DNA from: Acorus gramineus | Lineage: Eukaryota > Streptophyta > Magnoliopsida > Acorales > Acoraceae | Reading direction: 5' to 3' | Assembly (NCBI GenBank): GCA_030737835.1 | Contig: JAUJYN010000055.1 | Span: 396,482-460,481, forward strand | Length of the DNA: 64,000 nucleotides | In this document: one piece after another, positions 9,400 through 18,742 of the stretch | Numbering within the stretch: the first letter of the stretch is position 1 | How the letters are laid out: every line of letters starts with the position of its first letter | Notes under the pieces: model-generated | What the model saw: the letters and a program-made list of their open reading frames with translations, nothing else | Database searches by the model: none | Told to the model about the DNA's origin: nothing | Program-made: the position numbers and the translations under genes

Positions 9400-10330
9400 C
9401 TGGTGATGATATTTCACAACAATGCCCAGTCCATGCAATCTTGTTCGTGAAGATCATAAACAAAATCTCAAAATGTGTAGCAACCACGGATATTCATGAC
9501 CATGCATCCGGTGGTATGGGCAGTAGCACGAACTATCAGCTCCAGTGCGTGAAGGTCTCTCAGGGGGCAAGGTGATGCCATTGGATTCCATTAGTGCCAT
9601 AAAAATGTCGGGAAAGGACTCTAGCAGTGGTGGGTAAGTATCACGTTTGCTGATCCTTCGAGCCTGGTAAGATGTGGGTGGAGGAACAACGGCCTATTGT
9701 CTTTCAGGAGCTGCTTTAGGAGTCATTTGGTGGGGGTTGTGAGGCCCAAACAGGCTGAACTTGGGGAGCTGAGTGGTGATACTGGGACGACTGACGGGGA
9801 GGTAGGTGGGGAGTTGAAAGTGAGGGAACTTGTGCAGGGTGTGTTGGATGGTACACCAGCGTCTGTTGAGGAGTGAACCCTTGATAGCGGGTTACCGGTC
9901 GTGGTAGGGTATACCTAGGTGGTCCAGGCATATACGGCCACGCCACCGGTCCTCGACCAGAGGCTGGTTATCCATTCGGATGGAACATCGAGATTTGTGG
10001 GCTGACCCTTTCTGCCATGGGGGATGAGACAGGGTTTTTCTTGAGGGTAGGGCGGGGGTTACCGGTTGGTGGAACAGTGGTGATGCTTGCACAACGCTGA
10101 ATGCGGTTGTGGAGATCGATCAGCTTCTAATAAGTGGAGCAGTCCCCATAAGCAAGATTTATCCGCAGCTTCGGAGTGATCATGTCTATCTCTCGGCCTT
10201 CTGTCTCCTGTAGTCCTGTCCTGTGCACCAGCATACGCCATCGTGCCACAAATGATTCGAACTCCTCTCGTGGCCTCATTTTCTCCTTTGTGAGGTCTGA
10301 GAGAGATGGAATGTGTGCTCTTTGATACAC
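9400..10330 (-). pseudogene. Tat-like gag (capsid/nucleocapsid) relic
   Basis: The reading frame from about 10330 carries a gag-type core (REEFESFVARWRML, then LAYGDCSTY) followed by a Pro/Gln-rich segment (about 9716-9946). After further damage comes CYCPYHRMHGHEY near 9520, resembling the CxYHxxxGH zinc-binding motif of Tat and related gypsy gag proteins. In-frame stops near 10125 and 9970, and more downstream, show it is dead. Gag would form the virus-like particle and bind element RNA. Confidence 0.65.
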
Positions 10331-10340
10331 ATATCGTCAA

Positions 10341-11117
10341 AGAAACCTTCCGCTTACAGCGAAAATGTCATGAAGACATTCAGCCCATATAAAATTCAAA
10401 ATACCTGTAGATTGCATTTAGGGATGTAAAAAAGACTGGATGCAACATTATCCAAAAAAAATAATTAAGGAAGGACTTGAGCCCCCCTTGTCCCTACATG
10501 CATGGGTCCGCCCTGGTATGACATATTTGCCCTTTGAAAAGTCATTTTTGTGTTAAAAAATCCTAGCCATTTGTAACCAATCGTTGAATATGTTTTTCCA
10601 CAAAGTTAAATTATCCGTTTTTTACCGTTTTTATTTATTTGTTTATAAAGACAACAATGGAGCCTCAAGGAGATGCATATTACAATATTAATGATCCATG
10701 TTCATCGAAATTTTTTTCAAATAAAATGATGCAATAGCAATGAATGCGGTGCACAGTAATGAATGAAAACACAAAACTTATTAGACACAATTATTGGAGT
10801 TTTTTTTATGAACACAAAAAATCCAATTTCAATCAGAATTCAAATTCTTTAATGCATCGGTAGTCAATGATTCAGCTTGCCACAAATAAATTTTGGTTGC
10901 TCAGTAAAATAATCATGAAAGAGTCTCTCATGTCCTTGTACTCTATCGTACCAGATGACCGTGTGGCCTTGAACAAAACCATGATGTGGTCTTCGAATCC
11001 TCTTGCTATGAAGTCGTTCTTTCTCTTTAGTAGCTATCATGATCTCCAATTCATCAACGGAGTCAGATTCGTTAAGAAGCACATTGATTACGCAATTGCA
11101 AGCCATTGAAAAAAAAG
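10341..11117. other. AT-rich intergenic stretch, no gene seen
   Basis: No coding, RNA or mobile element could be supported. A motif GGACTTGAGCCCCCCTTG with TGGGTCCGCCCTGG near 10475-10515 resembles degraded transposon-flank sequence common in plants, but no ends or duplications were found. Confidence 0.4.
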
Positions 11118-11126
11118 GATTTTAAA

Positions 11127-11660
11127 GGGAAAAATCCATACAACCCCCTGAAATCTATCTAAAATCTATATAACCTCCTGACTTTCCCTAAAATCCATAT
11201 AACCCCCTGAAAACTCCTGGTAAATCCAATGAATCCCCTGAATAAAATTTTTGTTAATAGATGATGAATATTTTGCACATATTTCGTTTAGTTAACCCTG
11301 ATTGAAAACACGATATACTAAAAAACTACAATTGGTTAAAAATGTAAAAAATCCTATAAAAATGATGATTTTAGCCTCTTTGGATATATTATAAAACTCT
11401 ATCTCGAGGAGTAAAATCGTCATTTATAGAAGATGTTTTGCATTTTTAACACATTGTAAGGTTTTTTGATATACTGTATTTTCTATCAGGGTTAACTAAA
11501 CATAATATTCACAAAATATTCGTCAATTGTAAACGTAATTTGTTTTCTGGGGGTTATTTGGATTTACTTGGTGTTTTCAGGGGATTATACGGATATTAAG
11601 AAAAGTCAGGGGGTTATATGGGTTTCAGTCAGTTTATAGGGGGTTATATGGATTTTTCTC
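11127..11660. mobile_element. Mutator-like foldback MITE with 9-bp target duplication
   Basis: The 534-bp element is flanked by GATTTTAAA at 11118-11126 and 11661-11669. It begins GGGAAAAATCCATACAACCC; its other end reads GAGAAAAATCCATATAACCC on the opposite strand. The inverted arms extend most of the way to the centre, including repeated ATCCATATAACCCCCTGA motifs and GTTTAGTTAACCCTGAT in both arms. A 9-bp duplication is the hallmark of Mutator-like elements. It encodes nothing. Confidence 0.88.
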
Positions 11661-11669
11661 GATTTTAAA

Positions 11670-12325
11670 AGAAATTACATCGAGAGTTATGTCACTGAGA
11701 GTCATTTATAAAGGGGTCATGCTACATGGGCCCCAAAATTGAAGCCATGTTGAGACACCCCAATAGGTGTCATTACTTAATTGGTTCGCTGTTTGATTTT
11801 AAAAAAAAATAAAAAGAGTAAAAACAATACTACTCTTTATTTATATTTGAGTTTTTCAATCCAAAAAAATAATCCCTCATTAATCAGGGCTATATAACCG
11901 CCTCCTAGCACTACCTCTAAGAAAAATTTCTTTTTTACCCTCATAAAGCATCTGCTACTTCAAAAATTCATTCTGGTCCGTCTCCTCATCTCTGACTACC
12001 GGCATCACCACCCTTGGATTGCTCTCGTCGCCCTCCATTATATGAGAGGTGGATCAGGTACCTTTCGAGCTCTCCTCCGATCTCTACCTCTTACGACCTC
12101 TACCTCTATTTTTTAAAATACAGCTACAAATACATATTAATAAATTAGAATTTCATATACATATGAGTATATTAGATTTTTCAGATATACATATATCTAA
12201 AAAATTTCAGATACAGATTTCATATACAATATTAATAGGGGGGTAGTCAATTAGGATTTTCATGGACAAAATGTCCATGCTTGTGGATTTGTAAATCTTG
12301 TGTTTTTCAATCAGGACTTTGGTTC
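11670..12325. other. AT-rich intergenic stretch, no gene seen
   Basis: The stretch holds A/T runs, a TATATAA near 11890 and CATGGACAAAATGTCCATG at about 12260. That last motif is an inverted repeat related to the minisatellite that follows. No gene is supported. Confidence 0.4.
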
Positions 12326-12560
12326 GTGGACAAAAAGTCCAGCGTTATTCGATTGAGACATTATTTCATAGACAAAAAGTCCAACGTTATTCGATTGAGA
12401 CATTATTTCATGGACATAAAGTCCAGCGTTATTCGATTGAGACATTATTTCGTGGACATAAAATCCAGTGTTATTCAATTAAGACATTATTTCGTGGACA
12501 AAAAGTCCAGCGTTATTCGATTGAGACTCCTCATAGTAGACATTTTGTCATGTGTTATTC
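12326..12560. repeat. 42-bp minisatellite, about 5.5 copies
   Basis: A 42-bp unit containing GGACAAAAAGTCC and GTTATTCGATTGAGAC repeats from about 12326. Successive GACA(A/T)AAA(G/A)TCC motifs start at 12329, 12371, 12413, 12455 and 12497, and a diverged copy at 12539. The period is a multiple of three, so open frames run through it, but there is no sign they code. Each unit carries a short GGAC...GTCC hairpin. Confidence 0.85.
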
Positions 12561-13592
12561 AATTTAAACATGATTTGTGAAGACTTTCATAAGTGATGGA
12601 TTCTTGTGGACTTTAGAGAGAGAAATATAAAGGAAAAAGTCATTTCAAAATCCCACCCAAATGGGTGGGATTCTCATGGACTTTTATTCCAACATTGTGA
12701 ATATTTCTTCTTTTTTTCTTTTAACAAATCTACTTTATGATTTTTATCACATGCCTTTCATATTTTTATTCACATTTTTTTCTTTATTTATCATTTTTTT
12801 TTTATGAATCTCCGTATGTATGAAATATTCTTATCACCTCATATGTTTGATGAATATATGAGAATGGTAGATTATATTATATATGCCTAGATCATCCACA
12901 ATTATTTTTTAAAATATAGATTTATCATATATTTGATTATATGTATAATGTTTGATTTGATTTTCCTTGAAGATGTTTCTATTATTGTACAATATAGATG
13001 CATATATATATTTTTTATAATGTTTAAACATATATAAAAGTAAAAAGATATATTTACATATATGAAATATACTGATTGCTTTTATTTTATTTTTTATTTA
13101 AAGTAATATAATGACTACTTTTATTTTATTTTATTTTAAGTAATATAATTTATGATTTTATTTCATTATATTTGAAGAGATGTAATATATGATTTTTATA
13201 TAATATATATATTTCCTTATTTTATTATCTTCCTAATTAAAAACTCATCCCTCCCCTCTATAAAAGCTTATGATTTTTTCTCTCTACAAAAAAAAAAGTT
13301 GGCTCATTGTGGATTTTTCTCAATAGAATGTATTTTTTTCTCTCTTTGTTATTTTATTAGATTGATTGTTTTTAATGAAGAAGAATTTTTTATGAATGTA
13401 AATATGCATGAAATATTGATATCTACTCATATATTTGACGAATATCTAAGAATTATGGATTTGCTTTTGTTGCAATAAATTATTTTTTAATACTGTGTAT
13501 AATATATAATATATACCTATATCATCCACTATTTTTTTTTTCAAACTGAAGCATATTGTTCTTGTGTTGACATCAAGAGCAAATCCATGGGG
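12561..13592. other. Very AT-rich stretch, no gene seen
   Basis: The sequence is dominated by T and A runs with short local duplications, for example TTTTATTTTATTTT followed by AAGTAATATAAT at about 13080 and 13120. An inverted pair ATCCCACCC/GGGTGGGAT lies near 12650-12670. No gene is supported. Confidence 0.45.
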
Positions 13593-14203
13593 AAGCAAAT
13601 ATCTAGCATATTTAGGGTGCAAAGAAATCCCATGGATGCGCGATGCGCTCCTCCGTGCATCGAGCGCATCCCAAAGGGTTGGATCGAACCACTCACTGCA
13701 ATCCGGGTCGTCGCGTATCATGAGGCAGCACGCGAGCAGGGCAAGTGGGGCAGCACGCATGCAGGGAGAGGCACGCACACGCGGGGCAGCACTCGGGATG
13801 CACAGGCAGGGCATAGCGCACTGGCCACAGTCGCAGAGAACGTCACAGGACGCACTGGGCACAGGTGCAGGGCGCGCTGGGCACAGACGCAGGGCACACC
13901 GCAAGGCAGGCCGCGGGGAACGCTGGGCACAGGCGCAGGGCGCGCTGGGCACAGCGCAGGGCACGCCGCAAGGCACAGATGCAGGGCGCGTTGGGCACAG
14001 ACGCACGGCACGCCACAGGACGCTCTGGGCACGCTGCAGGACGCGCTGAGCACAGACGCAGGTACTGGCAAGGCGACAGACAGGGCATGCTAGGCACAGC
14101 TGCTAGGCATGAGTTCTGGTGCTGGCAGGGCAGCAGACAGAGCATGCTGGGCACAGGCAGCACACACAGAGCAGCAGACACACAGGCACGCCGACACCCC
14201 TAC
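13593..14203 (-). repeat. Family III LTR fragment, GC-rich part
   Basis: On the minus strand this matches the part of the LTR of element D that includes GTGCCCAGCATGCTCTGTC and CTAAATATGCTAGATATTT (compare 41256-41450 and 59677-60290). It ends at the TGTCACGCCCC start of a minus family I LTR. Both edges are truncated. Long frames here are products of CpG-rich repeats. Confidence 0.8.
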
Positions 14204-14247
14204 TGTCACGCCCCAAGGCGGCCGTCCCCGAGACGCGGCAATATATA
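14204..14247 (-). repeat. Family I LTR fragment (F), first piece
   Basis: TGTCACGCCCC followed by GGCGGCCGTCCCCGAGACG is the reverse complement of a family I LTR 3' end. The LTR is interrupted at 14248 by a plus-strand LTR and continues at 17806. Confidence 0.85.
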
Positions 14248-17200
14248 TGTTATATATGTGTCACTTTTAACTTGCTGGTAACCGTTGGAGCGTTCTGGCA
14301 GTTTTTCGGTTTTTACCGGTTTTCGATCGAAACCGCTTATTTTTGGACTGTTAGCCATCGTCCTAAGCTAGAGGACTCCGATTGGAAATCTAACTGCATA
14401 TTTGGTGTCCTGGTGCCATTTTAGACCTCTCACGAAAATTTCATCGATTTTCGGTATCGTTTCCAAAAATTTCACAGTTCCGGGGCGTATCCGGGTTTTT
14501 AAGTCGCACACTATATAAGAGTGGGATTTAATTCCCGAGTTACTATTCATCATCCCTACGACTAGCATCCCCTCTCTCCTCTCTCTCTTTTTCTCAATTT
14601 CCAAGCCCTTCCACCCCTCAAAATAAAAAACCCAAAGCACGGGAAGTGTAGATCGGGTCCCGATCTACACACCGGTGTCTTCAAATCCCGTTTCCGGCGA
14701 TCCTAGCCTCCCCGACCTCCCCTCTTTGTCCTCTGATTTGGCCCGTCTTGAAGGCCAAGGTAGATCGGGGCGTGAGAGAGCCGTTGAGAAGGGTTTCGGT
14801 GCGCGGAGAGCACCCGGACTTCGCTCCCTCCCTTGGTAAGCCCTATTTTCCCCTCTTTTCCTGTTTAGATGGATGTTAGGAGGTGGGAAATGAGGTTGGG
14901 TGGAGGTCGGAGGCGGTGGGTGGCCGTCGGAGGGCTGGGGTGGTGGTCGGAGGCCGTGGGTGGTCGGTGGTGGTGAGTGGGTGCTCGGGTAGGGGAGCTA
15001 GGCTGCTCGGGTAGGTGGGGTGGTTGTCCCGGGAGCGCTAGCAGCAGGCGCAGCAGCGTGGGGCACCAGGTGGTCGGGCGTGCGGGTGCGAGCGCGCAGG
15101 GGTGCGCGCGGTGTGCGCTCGGGTGGTGCTGCAGGCGTTGGGCGTGCTGGTCGAGCGGCTGGAGCTGGGCGGCGGTGCTGGGGGTGATGGCCGTGAGGGC
15201 GGGGCGCGCGCGGGTGCTGCGCATGGGGCGCAGGGCACTCGGGCGTGCGGCAGGCGGCAGGCGCACCAGTTTGCCTAGCGCGCGCTGGCAGGCCGGGCGA
15301 GCAGGCTTGACGCGCAGGCGAGCAGGGCAGGGGCGCTCGGGTATCAGGCGGGCAGTGCCCCGGGCGTGCAGGCGAGCGGTGCTCGGGCCACTCGGCGACG
15401 CGCGCAGGCAGGCAACACGGGCAGCAGCGCGGGCAGGCTGGCAGGCGCGCTGGGCGCGTGCTGCCAGGCGCGCTGGGCGCGTGTTGCGCGTGCGTGTGCG
15501 TGGACGCTGGGTGAGGGTCCCGGGTGCTGTGCGCTGAACGATGGGCGCTGGGTCGCGGGTACCGGGTGCTGGCCGAGGGTGCTGGGCGCTGGGCGCTGGG
15601 CACCGCTGCGGGGCGGAGCTGGTGGTGCGCGCGTGGTGCGTGCGGGTAGAGGCAGGTGGTGCGCCCGGGGTGCGCGCGGAGCGAGGTGGTGCGCGCGGGG
15701 CGAGGCGCTGCGCGCGGGGCGTGCGGGGTGCTCGCGGGCCAGCGATGGCGTGCGGGGTGTGCGCGGGCGGCTGCGCTGGGGCGCAGGGGGCGCGCGGTGC
15801 ACACGGGAGGCTCGGCGGCGTGTCTCGGCGGCGGGCAGGGGCCCGGCGGTGCGCGGAGTGCGCGGGCCGAGGCGCGGCGGTGCGCGGAGTGCGCGGGCCG
15901 AGGCGCGGCGGTGCGCGGAGTGCGCGGGCCGAGGCGCGGCGGTGCGCCCGGGCGGTCGGGTGGCCGTGCGGGTGGTTGCCGGGGTGCTCGGGCTAGCGTG
16001 CGTACGGGTCGTATGCACGTTTGCCCGAGTGTTGGGAGTTTAGTTGTGGGTTTATGTAAGTTCTTGTGTATTTTGTAGTATTTGTGGATTTTAACTCACC
16101 ATATTGAATGTCTATCTTGCAGATCTAGACGGGCGGTCGCGCGACGACCCAGATACTGGTGAGTGGGACAATCCAACCCAGTAGAGAGGCGTTATACGCA
16201 CTTGGGCGTATACCGACCTCTCCTGGGGCGTCATGGATTATATTAACCTGTTGTAATATGTATTCCATGCTTGCATGATTTAAATGTAGAATGCATGCTA
16301 CCCTAGACTTATATGTTAGGGACTTGCACCCTTAGGATATGTGTATGAGCCATGCACCATGTCCCCTGTTTCATGTTAGGAAACCTCGACCTATGTATGC
16401 GTCCTACTAGTTTATTTATTAAATTAAATGCTAGTGTATGTTAAATCGCATGCCTTAGGTAATATTATCGGGAGGAGCCTTGCGAGGTCAACATTGAGAC
16501 CCGTGTTAGGGTACTCCGTGTTCCTTGTTTGGTTGTCGGGGTGTCCTGTATCAGGAACTCACGCTGCCCTCCCAAGGTTTCTAGTCCCAATAGTATTATA
16601 AGTAATGTTGTATGATTGGTATGATTATTAGCATGATTAGTGAATATTATAGGGGAGGGGCCTTGCGAGGACAGCGGTGAGACCCGTGTTAGGGTACTCC
16701 GTGTTCCTTGTTTGGTTGTCGGGGTATCCTGTATCGGGAACTCACGCCGCCCTCCCGAGTTTCTTTCCCCCAATGATATTCCAACATTGCTTTTGATTGT
16801 ACTTATTTCCCCGCATCTTGGATATGCCCTGGAGGAACTCTGAAGAGTTCATGACATTTGAGTGGTAGAGATATGTTGTTGGCGGATCCGAGTGGATCAT
16901 ATGCGTATGGATAGGCTGTTCTGTTCCCTGCGTTGGATCCGGTAGAGGCTACCCCCAGCGTTAGAAAGGCCGTCCTTCGGAGGACCCACATCAGTAGGCA
17001 CCTCCTGATTTGGTTTCGGACTGTGCTGAAGTTGTGGGTGGAGACCAAGCGGCCTACGGAGTGGAGGAGAGACTATCGGTGGACCAAGGGTGACCAACAG
17101 CCTAGTCAGTCCCAAAATCCTATGTCACCCATTGGAGGGTGAGGGTGAGGGTGTAGTGGGTTGGCGATGAGCGACCTGCTAGATTTGTTATGGATGCTTG

Positions 17201-17805
17201 TCAGTCCCAATAGCCTATGTCACCCATTGATGGGTGAGGGTGAGGGTGTGGTGGTTCGGCGAAGTACGAACCACTGGATTATGTTGTTATGTCTTGGAGA
17301 TTGGATAAATAATGGAATTGTGGTAAATATTGTCTGTGATGCATGGGTTGTGCCGTTCACTGAGCGTGTGGCTCACCCCTCGCATATGTTTTTCCCCAGT
17401 GGTCACTGAGCTGGAGCCGGAGCAGCAGTTGGAGCCGTCCGAGGGATTCCTTCAGTAGCGGAGCAGCGGCACGTTCCGCGAGTGCCAGAGGCTATCAGCA
17501 TCCCTTTTCTTGGCTGTATGTATTTTATTTCCGTGCTTGGCACGCGTCTGTATATATTCAGTTGTTGCTATGTATATTGGCTCTCACAGGACGTATGATT
17601 ATGTATCGAGTCTGTAATATGTTTTGATTACAGACTCAGTTTTTTAGCTTCCGCTATATTGTGTATATATTATGTCAGCCTTGTTTTATCTATGTTGTCA
17701 TTTTTATCTGTGGTTTAGAGTATATGTACTTGACCTCATGTGTAGGCTTCTGATATCATATATACCCTTGCCGCGTCCCGGGGACGGCCGCCCTGGGTCG
17801 TGAGA
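14248..17805 (+). repeat. Solo family I LTR, inserted in LTR F
   Basis: The 3558-bp sequence starts TGTTATATATGTGTCAC and ends GGGTCGTGAGA, a changed GTGACA. No internal region is present. It contains a TATA motif (14512), a donor (GT at 14836), a GC-rich block (about 14980-15990), a mini-exon (16123-16158), two copies of the GGCCTTGCGAGG module (about 16472 and 16651), and a CAG at 17399. The flanks (ATATA left, AATAT right) are not identical, so the duplication is imperfect or one border has changed. Confidence 0.85.
14512..14518 (+). promoter_or_regulatory. TATA box of family I LTR
   Basis: TATATAA lies about 265 bp into the LTR, between the U3 and the CT-rich leader. Equivalent boxes occur at 19006 and 21541 and, on the minus strand, near 36260. 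It probably sets the start of the genomic RNA about 30 bp downstream. Confidence 0.6.
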
Positions 17806-18348
17806 AATATCAGCAGTCTATATAGGAGATCAATAAAATACTCTAAACAACATCGAAAATGACAACACAGACAAAAGTGTAGCTGACATAATATATACAG
17901 ATAGCGGAAGCTTAAACGACTGAGTCTGTAATTCAAAGACATATTACAGACCCGATACATAATCAACTGTCCTGTGAGAGCCAATATATATACAATGACA
18001 TCCAAATACAAGTATGTGCCCAAGCACGTATAACAATACATACAATCAAGAAGGGGATGCTGATGGCCTCTCACTCGCAGAACGTGACGCTGCTCCGCTA
18101 TTGATGTGGTGCCTCAGGGAGCTCCTCCTTCAGATCCGACTCAGATATAACTGGAGAAAAATATATGCGAGGGGTGAGCCACACGCTCAGTGAATAGCAC
18201 AACCCATGCATCACAATTCATATCAACCTTATATAAATTACAGCCCCTAAAACGGGAGCAACCACACATTGTAATGGGTCGTTTCATCGCCAACCCACCT
18301 CCCCCCCCTCACCCTCACCCTTTACTGGGGGTGACATGGGTCGTTTCA
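17806..18348 (-). repeat. Family I LTR fragment (F), second piece
   Basis: This continues the minus LTR begun at 14204, with AGCGGAAGCTTAAACGACTG and the C-rich GTGAGGG complement. It is truncated at about 18348, where GACATGGG is joined to TCGTTTCAAAC. The string GGGTCGTTTCA also occurs 58 bp earlier, so the join may have used microhomology. Its wording is closest to the solo LTR at 57730-59671. Confidence 0.8.
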
Positions 18349-18742
18349 AACTTTTGATTTCTCTACTTGTTCAGTATAATATTGTCACATGGAGAAGCAG
18401 ATTGGGACATGCTATAGATGTGGTGGGCTCTACTACATGGATTATCTTTGTATTCCTTCGTCCTCTATAGCTTCTGCTCACTTGATTTTCTCTTCTCTTT
18501 CCTCGTTTGATGTCTAGCACTACCATCTTGGTCATCTCTCTCACCCAAGACTTTGTTATCTAATAAGTACCAGTATTTTAGCTTCTTTTTCAAAAACTGA
18601 GCTTCGACCATGTGTGGGGTGCAAGTTGGCAAAATACTTGACTTTTTCATTTCCTTCTAGTAATCACATTTATGTTTTTCCTTTTGATCTAGTCCATTTT
18701 GATGTTTAGGGTCCCTCCCCTATTCCTTCCAAAGGGGGTAAC
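18349..18742 (+). pseudogene. Ty1/copia relic, part 1: pre-integrase and integrase start
   Basis: The translated sequence shows the GAG-pre-integrase pattern (YHLGHLSHPRL) followed by CVGCKLAKY and FPFDLVHFDV, the integrase zinc finger and the approach to its catalytic core. In-frame stops are present. The reading continues across a GTAAC duplication into 30938 onwards, so the 12.2-kb element between was inserted here. The copia 5' LTR, gag and protease are not present to the left. Confidence 0.8.

Larger units (their letters stand above)
6483..10330 (-). mobile_element. Tat-like Ty3/gypsy relic with gag and four retropepsin units
   Basis: Read on the minus strand, the order is a gag with the FESFVARWR core, a CPYHR..GH zinc-binding remnant, a Glu/Asp-rich linker, then four retropepsin-like units. 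The fourth is preceded by the LEQLHKTF...ALKEFLEKL leader known from Tat-type polyproteins. Stops and frameshifts interrupt it throughout. No RT, RNase H, integrase or LTR is visible; the relic stops at 6483 against another LTR end. Lineage assignment rests on the gag and protease motifs only. Confidence 0.7.

Noticed and set aside
10864..11109. 80-codon frames on both strands
   Set aside because: Opposite frames cover nearly the same bases, with no recognised motif and AT-rich surroundings, so there is no support for a gene.
12281..12580. 99-codon open frame over the minisatellite
   Set aside because: The 42-bp period is a multiple of three, so one open unit makes an open array. There is no start context, domain or conservation.
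14865..16078. Many long open frames on both strands in the GC-rich LTR blocks (also near 4160-4720, 19360-20430, 21890-22930, 28040-29250, 35000-36110, 39850-40620, 42620-43040 and 50280-50650)
   Set aside because: Stop codons are rare in CpG-rich sequence, frames overlap on all phases, the predicted proteins are Arg/Ala/Gly/Pro-rich without domains, and they are not conserved between LTR copies.
14243..17810. A clean target duplication for the LTR at 14248-17805
   Set aside because: The flanks ATATA and AATAT are not identical and lie in a simple AT run, so no exact duplication is claimed.
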